NCBI GenBank assembly: GCA_011503125.2
Contig: WWBZ02000016.1
Location: 310,001-374,000 of the forward strand
DNA: 64,000 nucleotides
Origin: Botryosphaeria dothidea
Lineage: Eukaryota > Ascomycota > Dothideomycetes > Botryosphaeriales > Botryosphaeriaceae
Reading direction: 5' to 3'
Positions 45,798 to 56,218 of this stretch are shown here, piece after piece (the stretch's first letter is position 1; each line of letters starts with the position of its first letter). A program made the translations under genes and the position numbers. The notes beneath the pieces are model-generated. The model made no database searches. It had not been told where the DNA came from and was given only the letters and a program-made list of their open reading frames with translations.

Positions 45798-46119
45798 CAG
45801 ACTTTCTTTTACCTTTCTTTTTCTCATCATTCATTAGCGAGTAGGATTTTCTTATCCCCATTTCGGTGCATGAGGGGGCTTTTTTTCTGTACAAAGGATA
45901 TCCACGACGTATTTCTTATTCCACTTTTAATCAAAAAGAATCATTCAAGATTGAAGATAAGATCACAAACTGCCCCGGAAAGTGTTGCCATCGAAGTTCA
46001 GCCGGAGTAATCCGCGATTGTGCGTATTTCGCTATCCCAAGTGCAGACGCCACCAGCAACCAACGCGCTATCAGCTACTAACCTACTAGCTAGCCCCTGA
46101 GCATAGCGTATGCAGGTTC
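45798..46119. other. Intergenic, convergent 3' region
   Basis: 322 bp between the stops of the TTL and carboxypeptidase genes. T-rich at the TTL end, consistent with 3' UTR and polyadenylation sequence. Confidence 0.5.
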
Positions 46120-47993
46120 CTACAGCGGAGGCGGAGATACTTCCGTATGCGTCGACTTCTCAGTCCCGTTAGTAGCGTAGGTATCGGTGATGACGGTCCG
46201 CCCCTCAGCGACGTCCAGATTCGCCAGAGCGCGGCGAAAGATCTCCAGCGTCGCCAGTGGCTGGTAGTACGGCGTCATGTGCCCGGATTCGTAGAGGCGC
46301 GTGAAGCTGAAATTTCCGTACTCCCTCACCGCTCCGTACTCGTGGCCGCCGAAGACGATCGGCGCGTAGCCCGCGGCGCGGAAGTGATCTGAATGGGTGT
46401 AGTTCAGCTCCAGCGACACGGCCTCGCCGCCTAGCCAGTTGCAGACGTAGTCGGAGTCGCCGTACTGGAGGAGCACGCGGGTGCCGCTGTTGAGGATTTC
46501 CTCGAGCGCTTCGAGCGCGTTGGGGTACGACATGTCTCCGGTTTGCTCGAAGCCGCTGCTTACGTTCCGGTTGCTGGTTGTGTAGTTGTTGCTGACGCCC
46601 AAGATTTCTTGGGTGCTCGCGAGGTTGAGGAAATGTACCCAATGTTCTGCCGCACGGAAGAGGTCAGAGATGCTCTTGCGCTTTCAGTTTGATGGACTTA
46701 CTCGGGGTTGTGTAGTTTTCGTCCACACGCATGTCGTACGGGTCTCTTTTACTGAAATCATAGTAGGGGCCTGCCACAAACGTGCCACATACACTTAGAG
46801 ATGTCGAGCAGGTGCTGAAAGTATTGTCGGCAGTGGGCTCCTTTTTCAAGTCCTTTGCGCACTCATCAAGCATATCTCGGCATCCGCTCGGGAGGCTCCA
46901 AGCTTGCTTCGTGAAAGTGTATATACTTTCGTTGATACCTTTGATGCCGTATGTGTTATTCACTGCCATTTCGGGATAGTGAGGTACCTCAATTTTGGAG
47001 TTGATGCACCCGTTGATGATGCCCAGCGTGCCCATGTCCAGGGGGTATCCTGGGACTGACCCGTTGAGGATTGCGTTATTTTGCTTCCTGAAATAATTAT
47101 AGAACACGGGTCCATCTTGTTTCTCGGGCAGGCTCGGTTAGCCGTGGAACTGATTGTAGAGACAAAGGTATGCTTACAATGACCGCCGTAGGACTCCGTC
47201 CACAGATGGAAAGTTCTGTTTTGGATTTTGGGATTCCCGGACTCCTCAGAAGCACCCAACAGAGCTTGAACGACATTCCAAACATCGATCGCTGCAGTCG
47301 CCGTGTTATTAACTCTGTCGGGGTCTGTCAAAGACCAGCGGCCCTCCGGTTTGGCCTTCGGGACGGGAGCCACCTCTCCCGTCTCGTTGTCGTAACTGCC
47401 GATGACGGTGGTCGCATATGAGAACCCCACGCCGACCGGCTGAGACAGGTAAAGCATGTTAGAAACCTCGTTCCAAGAGTAGGGATTCCATTGGGTCTTC
47501 AGGTCCTCGGTGACGTTGCAGGGTCCGTGCTCTTGGAATAACCCGTAGAGTGAGTCGCTACCCGGGCCTCCGTTCAGCCAGCTTGCAGCCGTATCAGCAC
47601 TCAAATTAACTTTCGGGAGCCGAGCATGGATGCTTACAGAGTAACTGGTTTTCCTGCGGGGTTGTCGCGAGCTTCGAAATACCTGGACGTCCGCTTCAGT
47701 TGCAATCACATTCGAAGGGGATTTCCTTACCAGAAAAATATGTTCGTTTCGTTGTTCAAGGAGACGTAACCCGCATAGTCTTCAACGCCCTTTTTGGTCT
47801 CGCAGATTCCGTGTTTTCCGGGCTGTTTGTACGTGATCTTGACGCCCTGGGGCGAGATCACTTGAGTGACCCCCGAAGGAGTTTTCGGTATTTTGGGTAT
47901 TTCTCGCTTGGTGACACGCCATGGAATGTCCTTCGCATAGCTCAATGAGCATCCAAAGCATAAAGTAGCGGCAAGTTCAGAGAAGAAAAACAT
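46120..47993 (-). CDS. Secreted serine carboxypeptidase (S10 family)
   Basis: Removes C-terminal residues from peptides in the vacuole or outside the cell. Exons near 47993-47731, 47684-47637, ~47590-47178, 47115-46702 and 46646-46120. Signal peptide [17 protein letters not shown]. Oxyanion-site motif [15 protein letters not shown], catalytic Ser in [11 protein letters not shown] (across intron 3), Asp in [13 protein letters not shown], His in [12 protein letters not shown]. About ten N-glycosylation sequons. One problem: the 3' end of intron 2 has no AG at the point that would restore VTLWLNGG (the bases there are AAGCT|GG), so either a non-canonical splice or a small lesion is present. All later junctions are in frame. 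Confidence 0.85.
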
Positions 47994-48674
47994 CTTCGGG
48001 AAGTGGCTTCGGTGCTGATAGCTGTCGACCGTATAGCGTAAAGACGGGGGCAGGGGTTTGATGTAGGAATTTCCTTTGTTAGACGAGATTGCGGGGTTGT
48101 TGAATCGTGTTCAGCTATGTGATACCAGTGGCGTTGGAGGTTTTCGATCCGTGTAACAGGCTCGGAGAGGAGAATGTAGGCAGTTGCAGATCGAATGCGC
48201 TGGAATGCGGGACCGCGGGTGTTTGAATGCCTTCAAAATTATTAACTTCAATGCTGGACGCATTGTCCTCCTCATTGCCGGCATTGCAATGCCTAATATT
48301 TCCTTGTTCTCGCCAAATGGAAACTGTACACGAGAGGTGACATGGTACAAGGTACTCGGTGTTGATGGCGTGGGGCAGCGAAACAATAAGCTTAGACAAG
48401 TGCAGGCTTCAGATCCGGGCGCTCCACCAATACCCGGTGTATCTGCTGGGGTCATTTTCTTTTCAGACATGACGTCGGTCTCAACGGCATCGCAACGGCA
48501 TGCGAAGGGTGAGTTGAAGCATCGACCTGGATGTAACCTTTGAAATTACTTGCATTCAGTTTTCTAGGAATTCTTCAATCCCTGGCACCGCCAGATTTGA
48601 CTGTCCAAAATCCAAATACAGGAGACGTTTCGTTGCGTAGCTCTTCATGCATCATGTACTTCCATAACTCATGC
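47994..48674. other. Intergenic, carboxypeptidase promoter and 3' region of lactonase A
   Basis: About 0.7 kb. Contains one TGCGGGG (48090-48096), the reverse complement of the CCCCGCA motif seen in the cluster to the right, 97 bp before the carboxypeptidase start. No supported gene. Confidence 0.5.
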
Positions 48675-49748
48675 TTACAAGTATGAATCCGGCGCGCTCT
48701 TGTATTGTGACAGCGTCTCCACACAATGCCCCAATATCACCTTCGCATTCGTTCGTTTCGCCAGCCTCTTTATCATCTGGTTGCTCTGTACCCATGAGTC
48801 ATGTTCCCTGGCAAGCCACCCTTGGGGAATTGAGCTCTCCCAGTTCTCCTTCACGTGGTACATGTCCGAAGTGAGGATCCAAGTGCCACTCTCTCGCAAG
48901 TTGATTTGCAGAATGCACAACCCCGGGGTATGGCCAGGGGCGTGATGAATGTTAAGCCCAGGCGCCAGCTCGAGAAATCCACCATGGAAAGTCTGCCAGT
49001 TTAGGTCGAACCGCAGATAATGAGGAAGGTAACACCCTGTCCACTTGTTATTCAATCTGATCATCAACTCTAGAATCGCTTGCGTGTACCGTAATCGGAA
49101 CCCGTTGCCACAGAGTAGAATGCGTTCTTGAGTTCCTTTTCATGGACGTATATTGGAACATTCGTTCCGAAGAAATACTCCAGACCGCCCGCATGATCAG
49201 TGTGGAGATGGCCCAGAACGACTGCCTTGATGTCTTTCACACTGTGTCCTGTCTTTGCAATAGCTTTGTCGAGATCCTGTTCTTCGTCATATTCGATTTG
49301 AGCAAAAACATCGTTCGTTTGAGGCTATTGGCGGCGTGTCAGAAATACCCAGGTTGTTACTATGAAGAAAGTGCAAACTGACTCCTACTACCTCTGCACA
49401 GAGCAATCAGTCTTGACATCCAACTTCAAGTAAGTAATCTATCCTACCTGGATAGTTTTTCCCAGTTCCAGTCTCAAACAGTACGAGGCCTTCTGTAGGG
49501 TGTTCTATCAAAGCTGAGATGGCCACCAGCTTTCGTCGTGCGCGTGGCGGGTTTGGATTACTTCGAGTAGAGAGATTGCCTCCCCCCTGAAGAACATCAG
49601 AGTCTATTGACGACGGTTGCAGGTGGTGTAACAAACGTTCTGGAATAGGAAGCCAACGTCGCATTCCAAGTATCCAAGATTCAGAAGCTTGTGTCACTCC
49701 TATCAGATTCGACTAGCGCACGGAGATGGTTGGGGGGACTGCACCCAT
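48675..49748 (-). CDS. Metallo-beta-lactamase-fold lactonase A
   Basis: Zinc hydrolase of the AHL-lactonase-like group. The metal motif is complete: VVLGHLHTDHAGGLEYF (HxHxDH), then HHAPGHTPGLCIL, the bridging Asp in LTSDMYHVKEN, and the last His in ILGHCVETL. Probable start is ATG 49748, with a 45-bp intron directly after ATG-G giving MGVTQASESW. An in-frame TAG excludes reading straight through. The final intron (53 bp, before CYLPHYLRFDLNW) is clean. The junction around 49330-49450 needs a weak donor (GAA|GTTGGA) to stay in frame, so this model is tentative there. Divergent from the MFS gene at 50333, which suggests co-regulation. Confidence 0.72.
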
Positions 49749-50332
49749 AGTTTCGTTCCCTATACATGTCAGCGCAAGTACAGCACACCATGACGGCAGA
49801 GGCACACCTCCGGAGCACAATTAACCAGGTCCAGACAGTTCGCCATAATGGTCGGAGCTGGAGAAGATGCCAGAATTACCTAAGGTCCTTTCGGAACAGA
49901 CGCATATCCTGGCAAAAGATACAGACCCACTTTTGGGCAGTCGAGGGAACATATACCGTGAAGGAATGAGGCGCGACTACCGGCACTTGCATCGCAACAG
50001 TATTATCCGAATGGATCCTGGTGCCAATGCCTGGAAGAGCGGGGCATGGTTGATGGCGCATCTTCCCCGCATTTTGGGGTCTCACAACCTTCGGGGGACG
50101 GGTAGATCCAGCCTACCCATCTTGACCTCCGAGCCGGCCTTGCCACTTCTCCCCCATGAGTCAGACGCTGAGCACAAAGGAATAGATGAACATGGTGAAA
50201 GCAGGAAACTGGTAGCTGCAAGATTGATGATCGGCTAAGAATTTCCCGTGCTTGTCACACTGTGTTACCTATATCTCGCCCGACCTGGAGGTCGTTGGGA
50301 TTTTTCATTCTCACCCTCCATCTCTCCTCAGC
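49749..50332. promoter_or_regulatory. Divergent promoter, lactonase A / MFS permease
   Basis: 584 bp. A 123-codon plus-strand ORF (49867-50238) is present but has no motif and sits where two promoters are needed, so I do not call it. It holds one CCCCGCA element. Confidence 0.5.
50065..50071 (+). promoter_or_regulatory. CCCCGCA element
   Basis: Flanks TTCCCCGCATT. It lies 262 bp before the MFS start and 317 bp before lactonase A. Part of the set shared by all promoters of this cluster. Confidence 0.55.
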
Positions 50333-52103
50333 ATGACTACCTCCGTTGCGGACGAAAAACTTGGCGCCGAGTTTCAGGAATACGCAAACGATGAATCTGT
50401 GCATGATGTGGCGCTGAGAAAAAGAGAGGCAGCGCTGGTGCGGAAACTGGATTGTTTCATCGCACCAGTGATGATGCTTCTCATGCTTATCAGTTACCTG
50501 GATCGAGGCAATATTGGCTTTGCTGCAACACAGGGTATGGCGGAGGATATTGGTCTGAAGGGGTCTCAATTGAACGTAAGTGCATCGCGCAAGAGTCATC
50601 AACACCGTAATCTAATGAATCGGGCATGATAGACGGCGGTGTCGGTCTTCTACATCTTCTACATCCTCGCAGAATTCCCGACATCCATCCTCGTCAAACG
50701 GCTCCAATTCAATCGTGTCATCCCTACAATAACATTCTGCTGGGGCATCGTGTGTCTGTGCACTGGATTCATCCGTGGGTTCGGTGCGCTTGTCGTGACG
50801 CGGATATTGCTGGGGTTCTTCGAAGGTTGTCTATTTCCATCCATGACACTGTTCCTCTGCAATTGGTACAAGCGCGAAGAGCTGGCGGTCCGTGTATCAT
50901 ATCTGTTCAGTAAGTACTGTGCGGTGGAACGGTTGAAGGGCTCACAACTGACAACGATCCAGTTGCATCTGCGCTCTCCGGTGCGTTTGGTGGCCTCCTC
51001 GCCTGGGCGATCTTGTACATGGACGGAGTATCTGGATATCCAGGATGGCGATGGTAAGGACCTGTCACGCCACTTTGCAAGTCAATATCGCTCACATCAT
51101 ACCAGGTTATACATCATCGAGGGAATCATCACTGTCATCTGGGCCGCGATATGCATCTTCGTGGTGCCAAAGAATTACGAAACAGCATATTTCCTTAACG
51201 ACGAGGACAAGGCCTTGATGAGGCAACGTGCCGAACACATGGAAGCCTACAGTGGCGGTTCTGGACATTACGGGAAGAAAGACATCAAGGAAGCGGCCAC
51301 TGATGTCAAGAGTTGGCTTCACGGAGTAATCCAAATAGCAGCAGTTACAATTCTGTACGGCAAGTCTTCACCCTACCCGTTCCACATCACAATCCGGCTA
51401 CTGACTCTGGTGAAAGGCTTTGGCACGTTTCTGCCAATCATCATCAAGAACGGATTCCATTACTCCACCGTGCAAGCACAATACCTGGTGATTCCCGGTA
51501 TGCTGTATGATCCTTATGTCCGGCACACTACTGACAAAATTCATAGTCAATCTGTGGGGAGCCCTGGTCTACGCCGTGGGTGCGTTCTTGAGCGACAGGT
51601 ATCAAACGCGTTTCTATCCCTTGATCATCTGCGCTCCGTTTGGCATCGCTGGCTACGCGATATGCCTCGCACCAGTCTCAGCCGGTGTGCAGTACTTCGC
51701 AACATACCTCATCGCTACCGCGTGCTTTCTCTGCACGGGCGGGAACATGTAAGACTGTCCATCCGAATCTCGACTATCTCCACTGACATCTGGCAGCGCC
51801 TGGCTCTCAGGAAACTGCGCACCGGACGGGAAGCGGGCAGCAAGTTTGGGGATTCTTCTCACCCTCACGAATATTGGAGGTGTGGTCGCCGGCCAGATTT
51901 ACCAGACGAACGCTGCTCCTCGCTTCTTCCTCGGCCATGGCTGGTCACTCGGGTGTCTTGCCTTTGCGTGGTGTGGGTGGTGGGTAGTACGGTTGATTTA
52001 TAAGCGGAGAGAGGCATGGAAGGATAATGCATTGGCAGAAAGGGTTATTGTCCCGCCAGAGCAATATACTGACAGGGCTCCCGATTTCAGGTACATCATT
52101 TGA
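50333..52103 (+). CDS. MFS permease, allantoate/anion:cation symporter type (Dal5-like)
   Basis: Imports organic anions such as allantoate, carboxylates or vitamins by proton symport. Seven exons (50333-50575, 50633-50909, 50963-51053, 51106-51359, 51417-51497, 51547-51748, 51797-52103) sum to 484 aa. TM1 ends in the family signature ISYLDRGNIGFA. Motif TAVSVFYIFYILAEFPTS and LLGFFEGCLFPSMTLFLCNWYKREELAVR are typical of Dal5-like carriers, and LTLTNIGGVVAGQIY marks TM11. The fourth intron (51360-51416) has a GC-AG boundary with a good TACTGAC branch site. The N-terminus is acidic and cytoplasmic. Importer class plus neighbouring hydrolases suggests uptake of the cluster's substrate. Confidence 0.9.
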
Positions 52104-52200
52104 AGCGGAGAGAACAGGACTGGTCGGAAGGTTGTGAACCATACGCTTTGACTGCATATATTTTTACGTACACAACGGATGCACTTTTTCTGCGGCCCAA

Positions 52201-53039
52201 CTAATGAGGAGTCGAGGTAGCAAGGATTGGAGCTGCGACGTGTGCAGTGTGCAAACTCAGAAGTGAAGCAATCTCAAGCACCTCTGTGATCTCTTCTGGG
52301 GTTGCCCCGTACCCCAGCGCGTTCTTCATGTGGAGCTTCAATCCTGGCACGTAGAGATGTGTTGCGGCGCAGTCGAAAGCGCAGTACATCAACTCTTTGA
52401 GCTGTTCCGATAATAAGCATTGATCATAACCGTGAAGTGACAAAAGGTTACCTTGGGCTCTAGCGCTCCCTTTCCAGACCCATTCACGTCTTTTGTCCAG
52501 GGCACGGAGGAGAAATCCAAGTAGGCCTCGAAGAACTCCGGATCCAGGCACAGGAAGTCCTCCCAGAATTGGTGCCAATAGCCCCTCTTTGCGGTGAAGT
52601 CAGCTTTCAGCCTCTCTCGATACTCATCGAACGGGGCACCGGCGGTAGGGTGCTTTTCGTAGATTCCTTCCTCCTTCATAACTTCGACCAAGAGAGGCAC
52701 TCCGATGTTGCAGGCATGGATACCCAGCGAGCTTGTCAACTCGATTACTTCCATCACCTCATCCGTGGTGGCGCCCTCTTTCAATGCCTCTTTGATATGG
52801 GCCTGGATTCCCGGCACGTACAGGTGGGTGGACGCACTGTCGACGGCTATCGATATCAAGTGCTGGACTTTGAGTGGGAGATGTCTCTTCTTCCTCGGTA
52901 CGGCTCTGAACTTCATGCCGGCTTCGAAGAGCTCCGGGCTCAACTGCAAGACACTTTGCCATCCATTGTCGAATGCTGCGTCTCCAAATTCCTTCTTGAA
53001 CTGATCCTTCAATCTGGCCTGATCTGTAGGTGAGGTCAT
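52201..53039 (-). CDS. Double-domain carboxymuconolactone decarboxylase (CMD/AhpD-like) protein
   Basis: Exons 53039-52452 and 52401-52201 (50-bp intron) give 262 aa. The protein is two tandem CMD domains. Each repeats the signature A-x-T-H-L-Y-V-P-G: DSASTHLYVPG in the first half and DCAATHLYVPG in the second, each followed by a helix-rich segment (EGATTDEVMEVIELTSSLG and GATPEEITEVLEIASLLS). There is no CxxC pair, so peroxidase activity is unlikely and decarboxylase- or isomerase-like chemistry is an inference. The first ATG (53039) is used; an upstream GTG is in frame. Its promoter has three CCCCGCA copies. Confidence 0.87.
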
Positions 53040-53169
53040 TTTGGTTTCTGCGATTGCTTCTGTCACAATTGGGGAAAATGGGCATTCCCAAAGGACTACG
53101 AAATCTCACGATCCTGCTACTTACTTTCGTCGTGGACTGTTAAACTATTGCCCCACCCTCAACAAATTA

Positions 53170-53186
53170 CCCCGCATCACCCCGCA
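53170..53186 (+). promoter_or_regulatory. Two CCCCGCA elements spaced 10 bp
   Basis: Copies at 53170-53176 and 53180-53186, one helical turn apart on the same face, about 130-150 bp before the double CMD start. Confidence 0.6.
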
Positions 53187-53266
53187 GTGGGTCCGGATTT
53201 CCTCATGCAGTAATCGACGGCCATGTGAAAACAGATCCCTACACACCCTTCTCCATCTCTCCATTG

Positions 53267-53273
53267 CCCCGCA
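53267..53273 (+). promoter_or_regulatory. CCCCGCA element
   Basis: Third copy in the double CMD promoter (TTGCCCCGCATG), 228 bp before its start. Confidence 0.5.
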
Positions 53274-53507
53274 TGAACTGCGTTTACCAGAGTCGTGGTC
53301 ACGCTGCACGACGCTCGCTTACGCAGCGGATCCAAGCAGCCGCGCCAGACACACACCCGGCGAACGCACGCAACACCGCATCCAGTACCACATTTCCCCG
53401 GTACAGAGAAAAAACACACCCAAACAGAACCCGATAGAAAAAACACGCCCTCCCAAAAAAGAACACACCCAGCCCACCCCTCCCACCACTCGTTCCCCAT
53501 CGCCCCA

Positions 53508-54540
53508 TCACCCGCGCCCCGCCCCGAAAAACCGGGCCCCCTCCCGCCGCTCCCACTCCACATCGTGCGCAAACACCACCTCGACGCCCCTCGCCTCCAG
53601 CCCCCTGATCCGCTCGATCGTCGCCTCCGCCTCCCGCCGGTCCGCGTGGATGCAGCACACCGCGCCCCGCTCGTCCCGCCACTCCCCGATCGCGCGCTCG
53701 CCGCGCAGGATCCGGCGGTCGTGGCACGCGTCGCCCGCCAGGTACATCCACGCGCCGGCCGTGCGCGTGAGCAGGTTGACGTGGCCGGGCAGGTGGCCCG
53801 GGGCGTCGACGACGAAGAGGGCGGCGTCGCCGAAGACGTCGAGGGCGTGCGGGAGGCCGAGGGCCGGGAGGGGGCGCCAGGTGCCGGTGGGGAAGGCGAG
53901 CTGGGCGGCGTCGTGCGGCGAGGGCAGCTCGATGGTGCGGCGCGGGTCGAGCAGGTCGCGCTCGAAGAAGGAGTGCCCGCCGCGCAGGGCCGGCGCGTGC
54001 GTGCCGTCGAGCAGGGCGAGCGCGCCGTGGCCGGTTATGAAGGTCGTGTGCGGGAAGTCGCGCGGCTCGCCGATGTGGTCCCAGTGGACCTGTTGCGGGA
54101 GGGTTAGTTGGAGGGGAGGGGAGGGGAGGGGAGGGGAGGAGCAGGGGGAGGAGGTCGTGTACGTGGGAGTAGATGATGTAGTCGATGTCGGAGGGTTTCA
54201 GGCCGCCGGCTGCGAGGCTCTTGACGACGTCTGGGTCGGTGGACAGGGGCTGGCGGGTGGCGACATGGCGGCGGATGGGGTCTGCGTAGCGGGAGATGTC
54301 TCGTCGGATGCCTAGGTCGAAGAGGATGCGGGTTCTTTTGCCGGTCTTGGAGTCTACGTGCTGAATGAGGAAAGCGAGGGACGGGACGGTGTTTCGGGCT
54401 TTGTCTGAAGCTGGGTTGACGAAATGAGCCTCTGGAAGAGTGAGATGGCCTGCAGAGAGAGCGTGGACTTGGACGGTGGCTTTCTCGTCGAGAGTAGGGA
54501 ACAGTGGGTGCTGTGTTTCGGTCACGGCTATGGAAGACAT
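53508..54540 (-). CDS. Metallo-beta-lactamase-fold lactonase B
   Basis: Zinc lactone hydrolase of the AHL-lactonase-like group. Exons 54540-54163 and 54089-53508 give 319 aa. The N-terminus matches the family (VQVHALSAGHLTLPEAHFV). The 73-bp intron falls inside the metal motif: exon 1 ends IIYSH and exon 2 begins VHWDHIGEP, so HxHxDH exists only after splicing. Then VVDAPGHLPGHVN, YLAGDACHD (bridging Asp) and VVFAHDVEWE (last His). Reading through the intron gives a 416-codon frame whose second half is nonsense Arg/Pro/Ala. Clear paralogue of lactonase C at 60515. Divergent from the CMD gene at 55379. Confidence 0.9.
54110..54140. repeat. (GGGGA)n microsatellite inside lactonase B intron
   Basis: About six GGGGA units on the + strand. 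On the transcribed (minus) strand it forms the pyrimidine-rich tract near the intron's 3' splice site. Confidence 0.85.
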
Positions 54541-54613
54541 GGCGAACAAAGCAGTCTATTCATCTTAGCGTCCCCCAACCTGGAAGGAGTGAGCATTTAT
54601 CGTTCCAATTGCG

Positions 54614-54620
54614 CCCCGCA
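54614..54620 (+). promoter_or_regulatory. CCCCGCA element
   Basis: 74 bp before lactonase B start (GCGCCCCGCAAA). Confidence 0.5.
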
Positions 54621-54678
54621 AATTGTGAGCGCTGAGAAGCTAAGGGAGTGGCCTACGGGCAATGGTGTACGGACTTTG

Positions 54679-54685
54679 CCCCGCA
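54679..54685 (+). promoter_or_regulatory. CCCCGCA element
   Basis: 139 bp before lactonase B start (TTGCCCCGCAGT), the same local context as the copy at 53267. Confidence 0.5.
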
Positions 54686-55167
54686 GTAGGGATCAGCAAA
54701 ACCCGAGACACATCCCGTACTTGTTCCCGTAGACTATTTCCACGGCGGGTGTAAAAAACGGGCTTCCTGGCTCGGACGGGCAGTTTATCCCGGCATCCAA
54801 CTGAACGATCATTCGAAAGGCTTGATGTGAACCACATTTAGTGGTAAGATTTCTGATTGGCACCATGGTTCCCTGAGTTTCCGTGTGTATAATGGTGGAA
54901 TTGATTGGCCAAGCACCGTGTTACACGTCGTCATAACAGTGCCATGCTAGCCGCTAACAGTACACAAAATGGCCCTGGGTATGCCGATCAGAGGACGGGC
55001 CTTGCAGAGTATAAACATTTGAGACCGTCCCTACATCAAAATACGGTTTCCCGGGCCCCGGCGATGATTCGGTTTGCAATGTTAATCTATATTACTCTTG
55101 GAATGGTTGTGATTCCTCATTCCATTGGTATTGGTGTCGTCATTGGTCGAAGTGGGGCTCGGGGTAA

Positions 55168-55174
55168 CCCCGCA
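55168..55174 (+). promoter_or_regulatory. CCCCGCA element
   Basis: 205 bp before the CMD start. It sits in a small palindrome, GGGGTAACCCC. Confidence 0.5.
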
Positions 55175-55378
55175 GCCGACAGAAATGACCCCCCTCCCCA
55201 AGCCTCTCAGCCGCGAAAGTCATAGAGTTAAACGCCTTTTCGTAGCCAAAAAGTTTCTTGTTCAGTCCCCAGTGCTTCACCGGACGAGCCGTTGACCTCG
55301 ACTTTTACCACATCTATTGCGACTATTCAGGGCCACTCAACACTTTCCAATAATTCTTTGCACACAAAAGCCAGCACC

Positions 55379-55825
55379 ATGAGCACAGAGCCCAAGCTGG
55401 ATGCTCTGCACAAGCAGCTCTTCGAAGAAGGGCTCAAGATGCGGCGCAGCGTCGTCGGCGACTCCTACGTCGACCGGGCGCTCGCCAACGGCTCGACCGA
55501 ATTCTCCAAACCCGGGCAGGAATTGACCACCGAGTGGTGCTGGGGCTACGCGTGGACGCGGCCGGGGCTGGAGAAGAAGCAGCGGAGCTTGCTGAACATC
55601 GGCATGCTGATGGCGCTGAACCGCGCGCCGGAGCTGGCGGTGCACATCCGCGGCGCCAGGAACAACGGGCTGACCGAGTTGGAGATCCGGGAGGCTATCC
55701 TGCATTGCACGACCTACTGTGGCGTGCCGGCGGGAGTGGATGCAATGAAGACGGCGGAGAAGGTGCTGGATGAGATGGCCGAGAAGGGCGAGAAGCCGCG
55801 GGAGCTTGGGAAGAAGATTGCGTGA
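55379..55825 (+). CDS. 4-carboxymuconolactone decarboxylase-type protein (single CMD domain)
   Basis: The family converts gamma-carboxymuconolactone to beta-ketoadipate enol-lactone in aromatic catabolism. Intronless, 148 aa, the normal PcaC length. Landmarks: [18 protein letters not shown] at the N-terminus, [19 protein letters not shown], and [19 protein letters not shown] with [11 protein letters not shown]. The open frame extends back to 55292, but without an ATG; the ATG at 55379 (ACC-ATG-AGC) fits the family start. Divergent from lactonase B, followed by the C2H2 regulator in the same direction. Use in a different lactone pathway is possible, since fungal clusters recruit this fold widely. 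Confidence 0.9.
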   Translation: MSTEPKLDALHKQLFEEGLKMRRSVVGDSYVDRALANGSTEFSKPGQELTTEWCWGYAWTRPGLEKKQRSLLNIGMLMALNRAPELAVHIRGARNNGLTELEIREAILHCTTYCGVPAGVDAMKTAEKVLDEMAEKGEKPRELGKKIA

Positions 55826-56218
55826 GAGCACGGATGCAGCCGCATGAAACCTTCAGCATAAAGAAAGGCCCACTATGCCTGTAATTAGACCCAAGGAAAA
55901 TTCATCGCAGGCCCTTCATGGGAGGAAATCACCAGGATCCGAGATACGGAGAGCTGAAGTGAATGATCGGATGTGTGTTCCGTCTCACATGTGTGTGCCT
56001 TTGACCTCCCATTGCTCAACGAGCTGGCCGCTGCAACAATCGTCCAAACGGAGACGCACGAAGGGCCGAAACTGCAGATCACTGGACGTGGCCAGTGCCG
56101 AGGCGGAAAGAAAAACGCCTCCGCAGCCGCAGAATGTTTTACATATGGTTCCCCGCATCTCCGCATTCCTCCCCAACGACGCCCTCCGCTCCTTTCCTCG
56201 CCCCATCTCACCTCAGAT
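55826..56218. promoter_or_regulatory. Promoter of the C2H2 regulator
   Basis: 393 bp between the CMD stop and the regulator ATG. Contains one CCCCGCA copy close to the start. Confidence 0.5.
56151..56157 (+). promoter_or_regulatory. CCCCGCA element
   Basis: 68 bp before the regulator start codon, so the regulator may control itself. Confidence 0.5.

Larger units (their letters stand above)
53040..53507. promoter_or_regulatory. Promoter of the double CMD gene
   Basis: 468 bp holding the CMD promoter and the 3' UTR of lactonase B. The lactonase-proximal 100 bp are A/C-rich. Contains three copies of CCCCGCA. Confidence 0.5.
54541..55378. promoter_or_regulatory. Divergent promoter, lactonase B / CMD
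   Basis: 838 bp with three CCCCGCA copies. A short plus-strand ORF (54905-55225) has no motif and is not called. Confidence 0.55.

Noticed and set aside
44562..45830. 422-codon minus-strand ORF opposite the TTL gene
   Set aside because: Low-complexity Leu/Val/Gly/Arg composition typical of an antisense shadow.
48090..48096. TGCGGGG before the carboxypeptidase as a member of the CCCCGCA regulon
   Set aside because: Single copy in the opposite orientation outside the cluster; at the level expected by chance, so not counted.
54110..54140. G-rich repeat as a regulatory G-quadruplex
   Set aside because: It is a simple pentamer repeat inside an intron; nothing else supports a regulatory role.
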